Assembly: GCA_033398695.1 (NCBI GenBank)
Contig: CM065805.1
Coordinates: 167,811,787-167,875,786, forward strand
Length of the DNA: 64,000 nucleotides
Direction: 5' to 3'
From: Orobanche coerulescens
Lineage: Eukaryota > Streptophyta > Magnoliopsida > Lamiales > Orobanchaceae
Shown here: piece after piece, positions 44,903 through 56,047 of the stretch
Position numbering within the stretch: the stretch's first letter is position 1
How the letters are laid out: the number at the start of each line of letters is the position of its first letter
Translations under genes and position numbers: made by a program
The notes under the pieces: model-generated
Databases searched by the model: none
Told to the model about the DNA's origin: nothing
What the model saw: only the letters and a program-made list of their open reading frames with translations

Positions 44903-46658
44903 TACGGGACCCTGAATTAGAACCCGACCGAAGATGGTTGAGAGATCACCCGCAAAAGCTGATCATTGGAAACATAAATGCTGGTGTTTCTACTCGTAGG
45001 AGAATATAGAGTACACAAGGAAATGTACTTTGTGCACAAGAAGAATCTGATGCTGAGGTATCACAGTTTTCTGAATGGAAATCTCAATCCGAGCTTAGAA
45101 GACTCAATATGTGCACTATCGCTGTATTCTTAGCCCAGTCCGAACCTGTTTCGACCATAGACGCTCTTAATAATTCTCATTGGATAACATCTATGGAAGA
45201 AGAGCTTAACGGTTTCGAAAGAAACAATGTATGGTATATTGTACCTAGACCTACACATGAATCGGTTATAGGAACCAAATGGGTATTTCGCAACAAAAAG
45301 GATCGAAATTGACTTATTATCAGGAACAAGTCCAGACTAGTCGCACAAGGCTATAGTCAGGAAGAAGGCATAGACTATGATGAAACCTTCGCCCCTGTAG
45401 CAAGACTATAAGCCATTAGGATATTTTTAGCCTTTGCCGCCCATAAGAGCTTTATTGTATACCAAATGGACGTCAAGAGTGCATTCCTGAATGGAGACCT
45501 TGCAGAAGAAGTTTATGTTGAACAACCACCAGGTTTTGCCAACACAGATGGTATCGACCTAGTATACAGGCTAAGGAAAGCGCTGTATGGACTTAAACAA
45601 GCCCCTACCTGTCCCAGTATCTAACCGACAATGGATTTGAGAAAGGTGCTGTGGATAAGACCTTATTCAAAATACAGGAAGGTGATGACCTTCTTATGGT
45701 GCAAATCTATGTGGGTGATATAATTTTTGGTTCAACTAACCTTGCTTTATGTCAAAGGTTCTCTCATCTCATGCAAAGTAAATTTGAAATGAGTATGATG
45801 GGAGAACTTAGTTATTTCCTAGGTTTGCAGGTAAAGCAGTTGCCTACAGGTATCTTCATCAACCAGGAAAAATACAGCAAGGAGCTTCTCAGCAAATTTG
45901 GAATGAACACTTCCAAATCTTCGCCAACCCCCATGAGCACTTCTGTGCAAATTAGTGCTGATGAAGCCGGAAAGCCGTTTGACCAATCACTCTACAGGAA
46001 GCTCATTGGTTCGCTCCTGTACCTAACGGCTAGCAGGCCCGATATCCAGTTTGCTGTTGAAGTGTGTGCGAGGTATCAAGTAGCTCCAAAGGAATCACAC
46101 TTCAATACAGCTAAACGAATCCTGAAGTACATTAAAGGAACAGTCGATGCAGGACTATGGTATCCTAAAGAAGGTGGATTCGATTTAGTTGGATACAGCG
46201 ACTCGGATCTCGGAGGCTGCAAGCTAGATAGGAAGAGTACAAGTGGAACTTGTCACTTTCTCGGACCTAGACTTGTTTCTTGGTTCAGTAAGAAGCAATT
46301 GGCTAACTCTCTTTCCACGGCTGAATCAGAGTACTATGCTGCTGGTAGCTGCTGTATGCAAATTCTTTGGATACAGCAACAGTTGTCAAATTATGGAATC
46401 GATGCCAGAGAGACTCCAATCATGTGTGATAGCACGAGTGCAATCGCAATCACGCACAATCCTGTCTTGCACTCGCGCACTAAGCATATCAACATGAAGC
46501 ATCATTTTATAAGGAATCATGTCGAGAACAAAGATGTTCGCCTTGAAAAAGTTCATACAGACATTCAGCTGGCTGACATCTTCACCAAGCCTCTCGACAC
46601 AGCCAGATTCAACATGCTTAGACAAGAATTGGGAATACTACAACCCGACTCCCTGTAA
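44903..46658 (+). pseudogene. Sirevirus-type reverse transcriptase and RNase H
   Basis: RT motifs are [38 protein letters not shown] and LYGLKQAP. The catalytic box reads YVGD instead of YVDD (near 45705), a loss of one catalytic Asp. About 17 bp are missing after LKQAP. Stops: TAG 45007, TGA 45310, TAA near 45409. RNase H is intact with YSDSDLGGC, STAESEYYAA, MCDSTSAI and HINMKHHF, ending at TAA 46656. Confidence 0.9.
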
Positions 46659-47435
46659 GTAATTTACTGTTTTTACTCAACAATTGAGGGGGAATGCTGT
46701 ATGACCTAAGAATACAATATCCAACGTTAATTATTTGTACACTCAGAACCGTCAATACAACACTGTAGTGAACAAAGACATATGAATTATCCTACAGCTG
46801 ACGTGTGCAATAATTAAGGGGGAATACAGTATGACCCATGAATACATCATTAATCCAAAAATTGTTGTATGGAATCTAAAACCTATATTTACCTTTTAAG
46901 GGGTAACGCTGTATCGACGCGGAAACAGCACATACTATAGGATTTCGATTCAGTATATATATTATATTATATTATTTCTCTTCAAAATGATTTTTGTCCA
47001 CGTGCCTTGTTTATGTCAAACGTCATTTACATTAAATGCCTTACACGACATCTGGACAACTGAATCTCAAAAGTCGCAATGTTTTAAATTGTTTATTGTT
47101 TTTAAACCGCCGTTTTAGGCATTTAGGGTATCAATCAATGTCATATGTGGGACCCGCTAATATTTTAAATATTCTGTGGATAAGTGTACTAGTTACACTC
47201 AGTCCATCTTAACCGTTGATTTCAAAAACCGGTTCTCATCCCTTAAAATCTGACCATTTGTACACTGTAAAACCCTACTTCGCCGCCCAATATAAAAGGA
47301 CTGATACTGCCATTAGAGACTCTTTACGCTTTCTGCAAATTTAAGAGTTCTCAAGCAAATACATCCTACATACTTTTCTGCATCTTACTACAAATTTCGG
47401 TTATTCTCTTTCACTTTTCGTGAGAAAATCTTCAA
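46659..47435 (+). promoter_or_regulatory. Spacer between pol and the envelope-like ORF, with polypurine-like blocks and TATA box
   Basis: No gene. Three blocks resemble the element's polypurine tract: TTGAGGGGGAAT at about 46685, TTAAGGGGGAAT at about 46814 and TTTTAAGGGGTAA at about 46895, each followed within 10 bases by CTGTAT or ACAGTAT. Repeated polypurine blocks are known in Sirevirus non-coding DNA. TATAAAAG at 47291 lies 145 bp before the ORF start and may be its promoter. Confidence 0.55.
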
Positions 47436-48238
47436 ATGGATGGACAAACTTCCTCTCCTGCTTTGAAGAAGACTACTAACATCATCGATGGACGGATCTT
47501 TTCAAAATCTGTTGTCATTGAGCGCATTCTCGATGAAACCAATGATGTTCAACCCATGGAGTACATCATCACTCGTCTTCGTCAACAAGGCCTCTATCGC
47601 CTTGGAAGCCAAACTGCTGAGAAGTACGATGCTCATCTGGTTGAGGAATTTTACCTCAACGCCGCCGTACGCTTGTTGTCGCTGGCCCAAGGAGGTCACG
47701 TTACTGACATCACCGCCACTATTCAAGGAGTTGAGATTTGCATTCATAGCGATCTGCTCCAGAACATCTACAGGCTACCTGCTGACGGCCTGACAATGGA
47801 TCAGCTTGAGACATTTGGGTCTCAAGCACTGATAACTAAATTTTATGGATTGTTCACTGGCTCAAAAGTTGTTGACATGGTTCAGACCACATGTCACAAG
47901 AAAAATTTTTGTCTCCCTTATGTGTATGTTCATGATTTTTGCTGCAGGATTATTGAAAATCGAACTGGTGCGTTCGAAATGTGCACTAACCTGAGGTTCA
48001 GGATGATGGTAGCTATTCTGACCTGTGAAAAGGTCAACTGGTGCCAGATAATCCTGAAGCGCTTGCAAGAAGAAGTGTGCAAGCCGGCCACCCAGAAGAA
48101 ATCGTTTGGTTTGATGTTAAACCATATCCTGACGAAATGCGGGTTGACGCAATCCGCTGATGCAAACAAGAATAGCTCCAGGATATACCTAGGAGGTGTC
48201 AAGCCCACAGCATATAACCAAACAACCATGGTCTGCAA
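47436..48238 (+). pseudogene. Sirevirus envelope-like ORF, N-terminal part
   Basis: ATG at 47436; the frame is open to the solo LTR insertion. The segment LVEEFYLNAAVRLLS, GVEICIHSDLLQNIYRLP matches the domain of the Athila ORF at 38538 (EFYASALL, VDFSVATI, LYELP). Later parts (RIIENRTGAFEMCTN, FGLMLNHILTKCGL) are also typical of this domain. No signal peptide is apparent. In other Sireviruses the gene at this place is called envelope-like; its function is unknown. Confidence 0.72.
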
Positions 48239-50823
48239 TGTAACACCCCAAACTAGGCGGATATTACAGTGTCGTGAATCCCCGACTGGGACCCACCAGG
48301 CGAATGAAAATGATGAATTAAATAATATAATTGTAGTACCAAACCATATTATATTACCAAATACTCCGATGAGGAGTTTAAGTACAACACACCAGGACAA
48401 TACCGAATACTAGTATATTATTTTATATGAAGATAAAATACACAACACTGAATGAATCGGAGTATCCAAATGAAAGTCTGCAGCGGAAATTAAAGGACAA
48501 CAACATGAATAACTGAAAGATCGGGGGCCCCTACTAGTATCACTGGGACTCCTCGACGTCAGCATGCTATTCCCGTGCTTTTGCCTTGCCATGACCTGAA
48601 AAACAAAATCCCCAGCCGGGGTCAGTTACACAGAACAACAATCCTCAAGGGTTGAAAATACACAAACATGATATATCTGAAGTTATGAAATAACCTTAGT
48701 TATGAATTACGCTGAAGAGGAGTATCATAGTACGCCCGTAGTGTTCTATGCAAGTGTACAAGACGGATGACCGGACACACCCTTCCTTGTACCTAATTAG
48801 TCTCACGGAGTTAATCTTTACCGTGTGCACAGACCAATGTATCACTCCCAATACATGGCCATCACGTGGCCGACTAAAAATTCCACACATCTGCACCCGG
48901 ACACGCAATATGAACCCAGAAGGTCATATGAACGAGAATGACCGCAATGAATATCAATGAATAAATAATAATCTGACAAAGTCAAGAATGACTCACCGAG
49001 ATGAAAGTAATAATGAAGTGATTGATAGTTTCAATGAAATGATTGGAACCGTCGTTCCTCGTTAATGAAGTGATTGTTCGACAATTACAAGTCTCAATAT
49101 GATTAATACAATGATGAATGAGTTATGATTATGAATGATCAACAACAAAAAGGAATGAATATCCTTTTAACCGAGTAAGAATTAACTTACACAACACCGG
49201 TGACAATTATCCTTCCACGAACAACGTCCTAATTGATATATCGGTCGCTCGAACAACCTTGAATAAATACAATTACCAACAATCCATTCAATATACGAAT
49301 CAAACACAAATATAAAGAACTCAAAACGTCGATACGATTAAACCAAGTTCATTGGGGCATAATATCGAACACTTTGTGGCCAACTTCGATTGATTACAAC
49401 CAAACCTCAATAATACCAACACCAAATCCCCAAGAAGTGTTTCAAACCAACAAAACATCTTCAATACGATCAATAATCCGTTATGAAAATCCAAATACGT
49501 GATTATAACAACAATTAATCGAAAACTCCCAAATCCAACTCGATATTCAAAGTGTTCTTGAATAATCCCTCAATAATCCAATGAATCTTTATACAAACTC
49601 ATAATCATATTCATATCCCTTCATATAGCATGATTATAACGTCCAAAACATTATATTTCAACACAAAATCGAAATCCAAGATGTTGAAGAAATTACCTCT
49701 TGAAGATCCAACCACTTCGATCCGATGAACACGAGTTAAATCGAGTATCCAATCTTCCCAAACGAATGAAGATGAAGAAAATCAAGTACTCTAGTGATTG
49801 ATGAAGGAAAATCCCTCCCTCAAGCTCTCTCTCTCGGACAAGATGGAAGAAAAGGGTGAAAATGAAGAAAAAGTCCCGGCCGGATCCTTATATACTGCCG
49901 GAAGTTACGGCCGTAACTCGGCCTTCATACGGCCGTAACATCCCAGGTCAACGGCCTTACGGCCGTAACCGTCCAACTCGTACGGACGTAACTTGGCTTC
50001 GTCCAAAAACCTGCCGACAGCCTTACGGCCGTATCCGCCCTGACTTACGGGCGTAACTCGTCCTCGTCTAAAACATCTGCCGACATCCTTACGGCCGTAC
50101 CCGCACACCTTATGGGCGTAACTCGGATGATACGGCCGTATCCGGCCAAACTTACGGGCGTAAGCCCCCTTCGTCGAAATGACCAGGTACCCTACATGTA
50201 ACGTACGGCCGTATCCGGCCAAGCCTTACGGCCGTATCTCCCTCGCCTTACGGCCGTATGCCGCAACCCTTACGGCCGTAACTCGCCTTCGGCCAAAAAC
50301 GCCTGGGCACCCTGCTCGACACGTACGGCCGTAATCGGCCAAGCCTTACGGCCGTACCTGCTCAACTTACGGCCGTATTCCGAAACCTTACGGCCGTAAG
50401 TCCCGTTCGTCCAAAATGGCCTGACATCAACGAACCCTTGTTACGGCCGTAACCTACAATCCTTACGGCCGTAACTCAATGCTGGACATGGTGAAAATCC
50501 GATAACTCCGATTCCTCGCTACGACTGATGAATGATCCGACAATTCATACGAATGTGAAAGTGAACAGGTCCAACACATGCCAAAAATGATACTCCCAGT
50601 ACAAGACTACCAATCCCGATGAAAATGGTAATATTCCCATCTCGATCTATAAACGGAGATGAAATGACGATCGGTAACTGATATACGATTACAACATACC
50701 AACAGTGAACGAAATGAATGAATCATGTATGATGAGTGATTAATAATGAGTGAATTTACTGAATGATAATTACTGACTGATTAATATTGAATAAAAATGA
50801 ATGAAATTCAACCGGGTATTACA
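48239..50823 (-). repeat. Solo LTR of the A family (2585 bp)
   Basis: TGCAA flanks it exactly (48234-48238 and 50824-50828), and no internal sequence remains, so it is a solo LTR left by recombination between LTRs. On the minus strand it starts TGTAATACCCGG and ends GGGGTGTTACA. R/U5 align with LTR A; U3 differs and carries a TTACGGCCGTAA array. The short ORF of LTR A is conserved (48410-48592), and a donor AG-GTAATT is at 49696. Confidence 0.93.
49905..50474 (-). promoter_or_regulatory. TTACGGCCGTAA palindrome array in U3 of the solo LTR
   Basis: Over 20 palindromes with core ACGGCCGT (some ACGGGCGT or ACGGACGT) start at 49905, 49927, 49957, 49980, 50023, 50045, 50089, 50110, 50130, 50152, 50203, 50226, 50248, 50270, 50323, 50346, 50367, 50388, 50441 and 50463. 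Steps within clusters are 20-23 bp. The TATA box (TATATAAG on the minus strand, near 49888) is 11 bp from the first. Confidence 0.7.
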
Positions 50824-50828
50824 TGCAA

Positions 50829-53024
50829 CCACCCGAAAACTGAAACAATGCCAATTTCTGATAACCCACGAGATGTTTCTTTGAAGTCTCAGGACGTGGA
50901 GTCCTCAAAGAAAAGAAAAAGATCTCACAGCAAGAAACCCATTGCTGGTGAGAAGTCAAAGAATAAACTTAGGAGGCTTTCTAAAGTCAAATCCTTCAAG
51001 CCCTCCAAAGAAGTTTCCCCGTGGCTCAACCCACTGAAGAACAACCCCAGGGCCCAACCCCTGTGTAAGAGGTGTCCACTACTGTATCGACAGTAGATCC
51101 TGAGCCTTTGGCGGCTAGGATGGATGATGGGACATCTGCCAACGAAAAAGGCTCTAGCGAGTCGGCTGCCCATTCGGAGCCAAAAGCTACTTCTCCTCTG
51201 CGGGATCCCACACCCGTACAGGATCCATCTTCCTTCGGGGGACCATCCCCTATGAGGAATCCCACTTCCATACAGGATCCCATACCTATACAGGAATCCC
51301 TCTCTACAGCATCTTCAGACGTTGTACGTAGTCCCTCCCCTGACACCATTATTCATAAGACCCTTCTCTCTGTTCAAATTGAACATGCTTACGAAAGATT
51401 TCTGAAATGGAAAGGCTACAGGATATCTCCGTACGACACATTGTACAACTAGAGCGAATGGAGCCAAGAAGAAAGATTCGTATCAGAAGTGACGGACTCA
51501 ACAGAAATTGAGGCCCTGATCCGATGGGACAATCCCTTATGTAAAGAACTGATTGAAAGCCATCTTCTGCAGAAATCTGACGCAAGAAGAAAAGGTAAAG
51601 ACAAGTCAGAGGACTCTCCCCCTAATCCAAAAGACGACGATGATAATGACTCAGACGACGACGACGACGAAGCTTTTCAAGCTGGTCTGAGTATGAGTCG
51701 TGAAGAGGCTCAAGACAGTGTCGCCTATCCACCTAAGGACGACGAAGGGCCATCAACCCAGACCAAGCCCCCTTCGCCACAGCAAGAGGAAATTCCCGAC
51801 CAGGAGGAATCAGTCCCTCAAGTCGAGGAAGTTGAAGCAGTTTCGGAATAGGCACCCGAGCCTGCCGCCGCTCAAGAAGAAGAAGTTGTCACTGAAAGAC
51901 AACAGGAGGATTCAGTCCCTCCTGTATCGATGTCTACCGGCGAAACTTCGCAATAGGAGGACACTCAACCCCCTGCCGCCGAACCAGAACAAGCTGCTCC
52001 CGCCCCTTCAACCGTGGAATCCGAGGACGGTATCGTACCTGAGGATGTCCAACTTAGTTCACGCCCAACCGTGAACCTAAGGAGGTTGAACTGCTCTGAG
52101 GACTTTGCTCAACCAGATTCTCCGATTTCTGCCGCTAGGAAAAAGCGCATGCGTGCTCTTGGTCTTCAAACTGTATTCATCCAGGATGCAGTGAATGCTC
52201 TGTCTTCTGTCGAGAAAGCATTGAATTGGATCCATACTTCTGCCATCGAAGAGATGACCACTCTACAACATGAAGTATCTCGTGTTGTCGAGGCATTCGT
52301 TATTTTGCCAGAAGTGTTCAAACAAGCTCTGAAAATCATGGAAGACAAGCAGGAGCAACTCCTGAAGGAAGAGGCAACAAAAACGCGCGTTGCTGAAGCC
52401 AAGACCGCATGTGCCATGATTGAAAACAGCTCTCAATTGCGCGCCCACAATAAATGCATCGAGGACATGTCGCAAACTCTTTCCTCCCTTGTAGAAAGAA
52501 TGACTAACATCGAGACGAAATAGGATGCTGCATTAGAGATCCTAGAACGTCTTGATGAAGCCAAAAAGGGGGAAGAGGCGAGAGAAGCTGCTAGGAGAAT
52601 CAGGATACAGCAAGAAAGGGAATTTGAGGCCGCTCAAGACAGCATAACTGCTGAGTTAAACAGGCTAGCCCCTTCATCCCAAAGTTTTAAGGTTTCAGGC
52701 TCCCGACCTGAATTTCATGATCCAAATGTCCCGTGGCAAAATCTTATCCAGAGACCTTCTGAAATTCGTCTGCCGACCAACCGTCATCTCTATCCCTTGC
52801 TCATTCTAGGCCCCGCCGATGAGGTGAAGCAATGGAGGAAGAACAAACTGATGAGATACTTTGTTAAACTCATCAGGGAATCCGCCATCTTCAAGAGCTA
52901 TAAGACTTTAGCGGAGGCCGCAGACAAATTCACGAAGATGCTAGAAGATGGAAAACTCCCTCTCCAGCTAGATATGAAAAGCAAGCACAAAAGAGGAGAC
53001 CGGATCACCCATCCAGAAGACTAG
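50829..53024 (+). pseudogene. Sirevirus envelope-like ORF, C-terminal part with coiled coil
   Basis: The frame resumes after the solo LTR (HPKTETMPISDN) through a Lys/Ser-rich basic part. A shift near 51020 leads to a frame open to 53024 apart from TAA 51060 region and TAG at 51450, 51849, 51954 and 52521. It encodes an acidic run (DDDDNDSDDDDDEAF), Pro/Gln/Glu-rich linker and a long helical region (DAVNALSSVEKALNW, VERMTNIETK, ILERLDEAKKGEEARE). The final TAG at 53022 is probably natural. Confidence 0.65.
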
Positions 53025-53645
53025 ATTCTTGCCTTTGATAGATCCTATGAAGGACGAGCTATATACCAGGATCGAGGCAATGATTCCCTACAGAACTGGT
53101 GGCGTGGAACCGAGAATGATCCAGGGAGAAAGCCGTGGAGACATGCGGACTATAGATAAGAGCTGAAATCCTTGTATATTATTTTTGCTTTGTAATTTCT
53201 CTTCGAAACAGCAAACCATGTACTCAATTTATTTTGAATATCAATAAAAGTGTTTGTTTGTCTTGAAAGATTACAACTCATAATCTACTGTGTTGATGTA
53301 TGATTACTTAAATTGTTTGATAGCAATCTCAAGTATAGGAAACTTGATTGAAAATTAAGCTGTACGAACTTGTCTACGAACAGTTCATAATTTCAGTTGT
53401 ATGCTTAAAATACATTGTAAGATTGTGCCTGCGCGCCAATCATAAGCTTAAGTTGTAAAAACTCTTAGCTGTATCGAACTCGCCTGTGAGCAGTTCATTA
53501 AAAAGACTAAGTTGCAGAAAGACAGACCTTTTGACAGAAGACCAAGAAATCTACCAGAAGCCATCAAGAAATATTACTTCATGAAGAAGGTTTTGGCATC
53601 ATCAAGAAGACTTGAAAGATAGAAAGTCAGTCTTGGCAAAATTGT
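53025..53645 (+). other. 3' untranslated region of the Sirevirus-type element
   Basis: No gene. AATAAAAG at about 53243 is a polyadenylation-like signal. CTGTATCGAAC recurs at 53468. Confidence 0.6.
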
Positions 53646-53659
53646 CAAAAAGGGGGAAA
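53646..53659 (+). other. Polypurine tract of the Sirevirus-type element
   Basis: CAAAAAGGGGGAAA ends one base before the 3' LTR. Confidence 0.85.
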
Positions 53660-53660
53660 T

Positions 53661-54831
53661 TGTTGGGAAAACAAGAACCCTGTATCGAAACAGCCGGGAT
53701 ATTCAATCCCTATATCGATTAGTATTTGATAAGAGGTTTTGACATATATGCCAATCCTCAATACAGTAAAGGAAACTGTATCGAAGTGTTAAGGTATCAA
53801 CCTGTATCGAAGACCTGTCTCGAATCCAGCATATAGTGAAACTTTTCATTACAGCAAAGAAGTCTTATAAAAGACCAAGTATGGAAACTATCTCGAATCA
53901 CCAATACAGTTATCTTCCATACAGCTCACAACAGGACAAAGAAGGAATCTTCAGAAGTCAAGTCCTGTTGTATAAAGAAGTATTTAAATACTCAAGGATA
54001 AAGTATTTAAATACTGTCTGTCAACAGATCTTCAAATCCCGCTAAAACCGGATCGTGTTTTAATCCCGTTGGAACGGAATCTCATTCAAACGGAAACATC
54101 TCAATGGATATATATTTCAGAGACTATATATATCTTATGAAGGCATTGAAGATCAGTTACCCAAGCTATCGAAATTATCAAGCTATAAAAGTTATCATCA
54201 GAGCAAAACATATCTCAAAAGCTTACTGCAACTCAGAACTAAAGAGATATACAGTGCTTATCTTCTTGAACAACACTTCATCAGCTGAAAGATCTTAAAG
54301 TCAAAGTTGTTGTTCATCCTCTGTTCTATACTCTGAACAAACCCAGATCATCCCTGTGTGGACTGAGTAATCTGTGCTTCTCCAGAACTGTGTGTGAAGG
54401 AATTGCATCGAAGAAGACGAAGCTTCAGAACTGTGTGTGAAGAAGCAAGTCAAAGCATTAGCTCAAAACCAATCTGTGTGAACGGTTGAAGCTAAGATCT
54501 TTATATCAATCTGTGTGAACGATATATTGATTGTGTTGTTATAATTACGTAGTTGTGTACGTAGTAATTATAATAAACTTTTTACTCCTGTGTGGAGGAC
54601 CAGTGGACGTAGAGGGGTTTACCTCGAACCACTTTAATTACTGTGTTATTTACCTTCAGTTTTTACTGTTTTAATTACTGTGATTATTTAAGTATACACC
54701 ATACACTTAGTTGTTGTATCCACAGTGACCTACTGTATCTAAGACTTCCGCTACGCACTTAGATTTAAAATCAGTACAGTTTGTTGGTTAAACTCTTCCC
54801 AAACTGTATCCAGTATACTTAGTGGCCAACA
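53661..54831 (+). repeat. 3' LTR of the Sirevirus-type element
   Basis: Nearly identical to 39913-41085; about 19 substitutions and one 2-bp gap by eye, mostly transitions. ACTAT follows at 54832. Confidence 0.93.
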
Positions 54832-54836
54832 ACTAT

Positions 54837-56047
54837 CTTTGTCCATTGAGGTCAGTGTACGTCCTAAGTTTGGGGGGGTTTACTTTCAGTTGCTATTTAC
54901 TTATTCGTTCTTATTTTTCGTTGTTTTTTACTCTAGGCTTGCTTGTCTTGATTTTATTTGCATTTGTGGATTTTACGTGCTTTCTTGTGTAAAACTGATG
55001 ATATGATACTGATTTATTTTTGAAGAAACGGTTGAGTTTTGGTTGAGTTTGCAGTCAACGATATCTATTTCCTTTGAGTATTCATTTAGGTCTGAATTTT
55101 TTTCGTTATTGTAGAAATCTTAGCGTATAAGAAAGGAGACATACGTGTTTTCGAATCGCCGTCTATACGTTTGGTTACACTTTTCACGTAGCTAGTCATC
55201 TAGTAACATGAGTCTTGTTGGCACTTAAATTGAGTTTAGAGTCGGACAGTCTTTCCCAAAAATTCGAGAATTTATACATGTTCTATGATGGAAAGTCTAG
55301 TAACCGGGGGTATTCACGTGAACCGTTGTTTACTCTCGCGTAAAACGACAACCCTGAATAGACTAATGGTTTAGAGATATCGCATTGCCGATGATGGGAA
55401 GCCTAGTAACCGGGGGTATTCATGTGACCCGTTGTTTACCCTCGCGTAAAACAGCAACCTTGAATCGGACGTGTGGGAATAGCTATTCGAGTTTTTTCTC
55501 CGCTGTAGAGGGAAACTTAGTAACTAGAAGCATCCATGTGCCCCATGAGTGTCTTTTACGTCAAACAGTTCCCCAATACATGAGAATGGAAATCCACCCT
55601 AGGGTTATTCCGATGAAACATCCCGAGAGCAGGAACCTAGTGGTTAATTCGATTCATTATAATGATTATACATAAGGGAATGTTGTCCGAGGATTATTAT
55701 TGACGATGAAACTCTTGCATTTTTTCGCCACGAGACTGTGGGACTGGGCGAGTTGGCTTGTTTAATCTAACCCTTCATATTGGCGGTCGGTTAAATTCAC
55801 GCTTGTTAATCTTTGAGCTTCGATTTTCTTCCTAACCGATAGTTCAACACTAAAAATGATTGCTTTGTGGAATCCTTATCCGTGATGTGACTCACTAAAA
55901 CGATACGTGTATTGTTCTTTGAGATTTTCAGGGGAGTATTAATCAGGTGAACACTGTGGATATTGCACGGTTACCCACGATACTTTTCATCTCATTTGAC
56001 ATTAATTTTTGCTTGAGGACAAGCAAAGGCTTAAGTTTGGGGGTATT
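54837..56047 (+). other. 3' non-coding region of the Athila derivative
   Basis: No gene. It contains CCTAAGTTTGGGGGGG at about 54866 and the proper polypurine tract TTAAGTTTGGGGG just before the LTR. Between them a unit of about 105-115 bp is repeated three times (55286-55580), recognised by CTAGTAACCGGGGGTATTCA and CTCGCGTAAAAC. A doubled polypurine motif with repeats between is common at the end of Athila elements as I recall. Confidence 0.65.

Larger units (their letters stand above)
39913..54831 (+). mobile_element. Sirevirus-type Ty1/copia element with envelope-like ORF
   Basis: LTRs of 1173 and 1171 bp, primer site, Gag with a long coiled-coil C-terminal extension, pol, spacer with polypurine-like blocks, envelope-like ORF and polypurine tract. 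ACTAT flanks it (39908-39912, 54832-54836). I count about 19 substitutions between the LTRs (about 1.6 percent), so it is fairly young. A solo LTR sits in its envelope-like ORF. Pol is dead: altered protease and RT catalytic sites, stops and an RT deletion. Confidence 0.93.

Noticed and set aside
3027..52523. Reassignment or suppression of TAG as glutamine
   Set aside because: Considered because so many stops are TAG. Frameshifts, deletions and mutated catalytic residues in the same genes point to decay instead, and homologues keep CAG.
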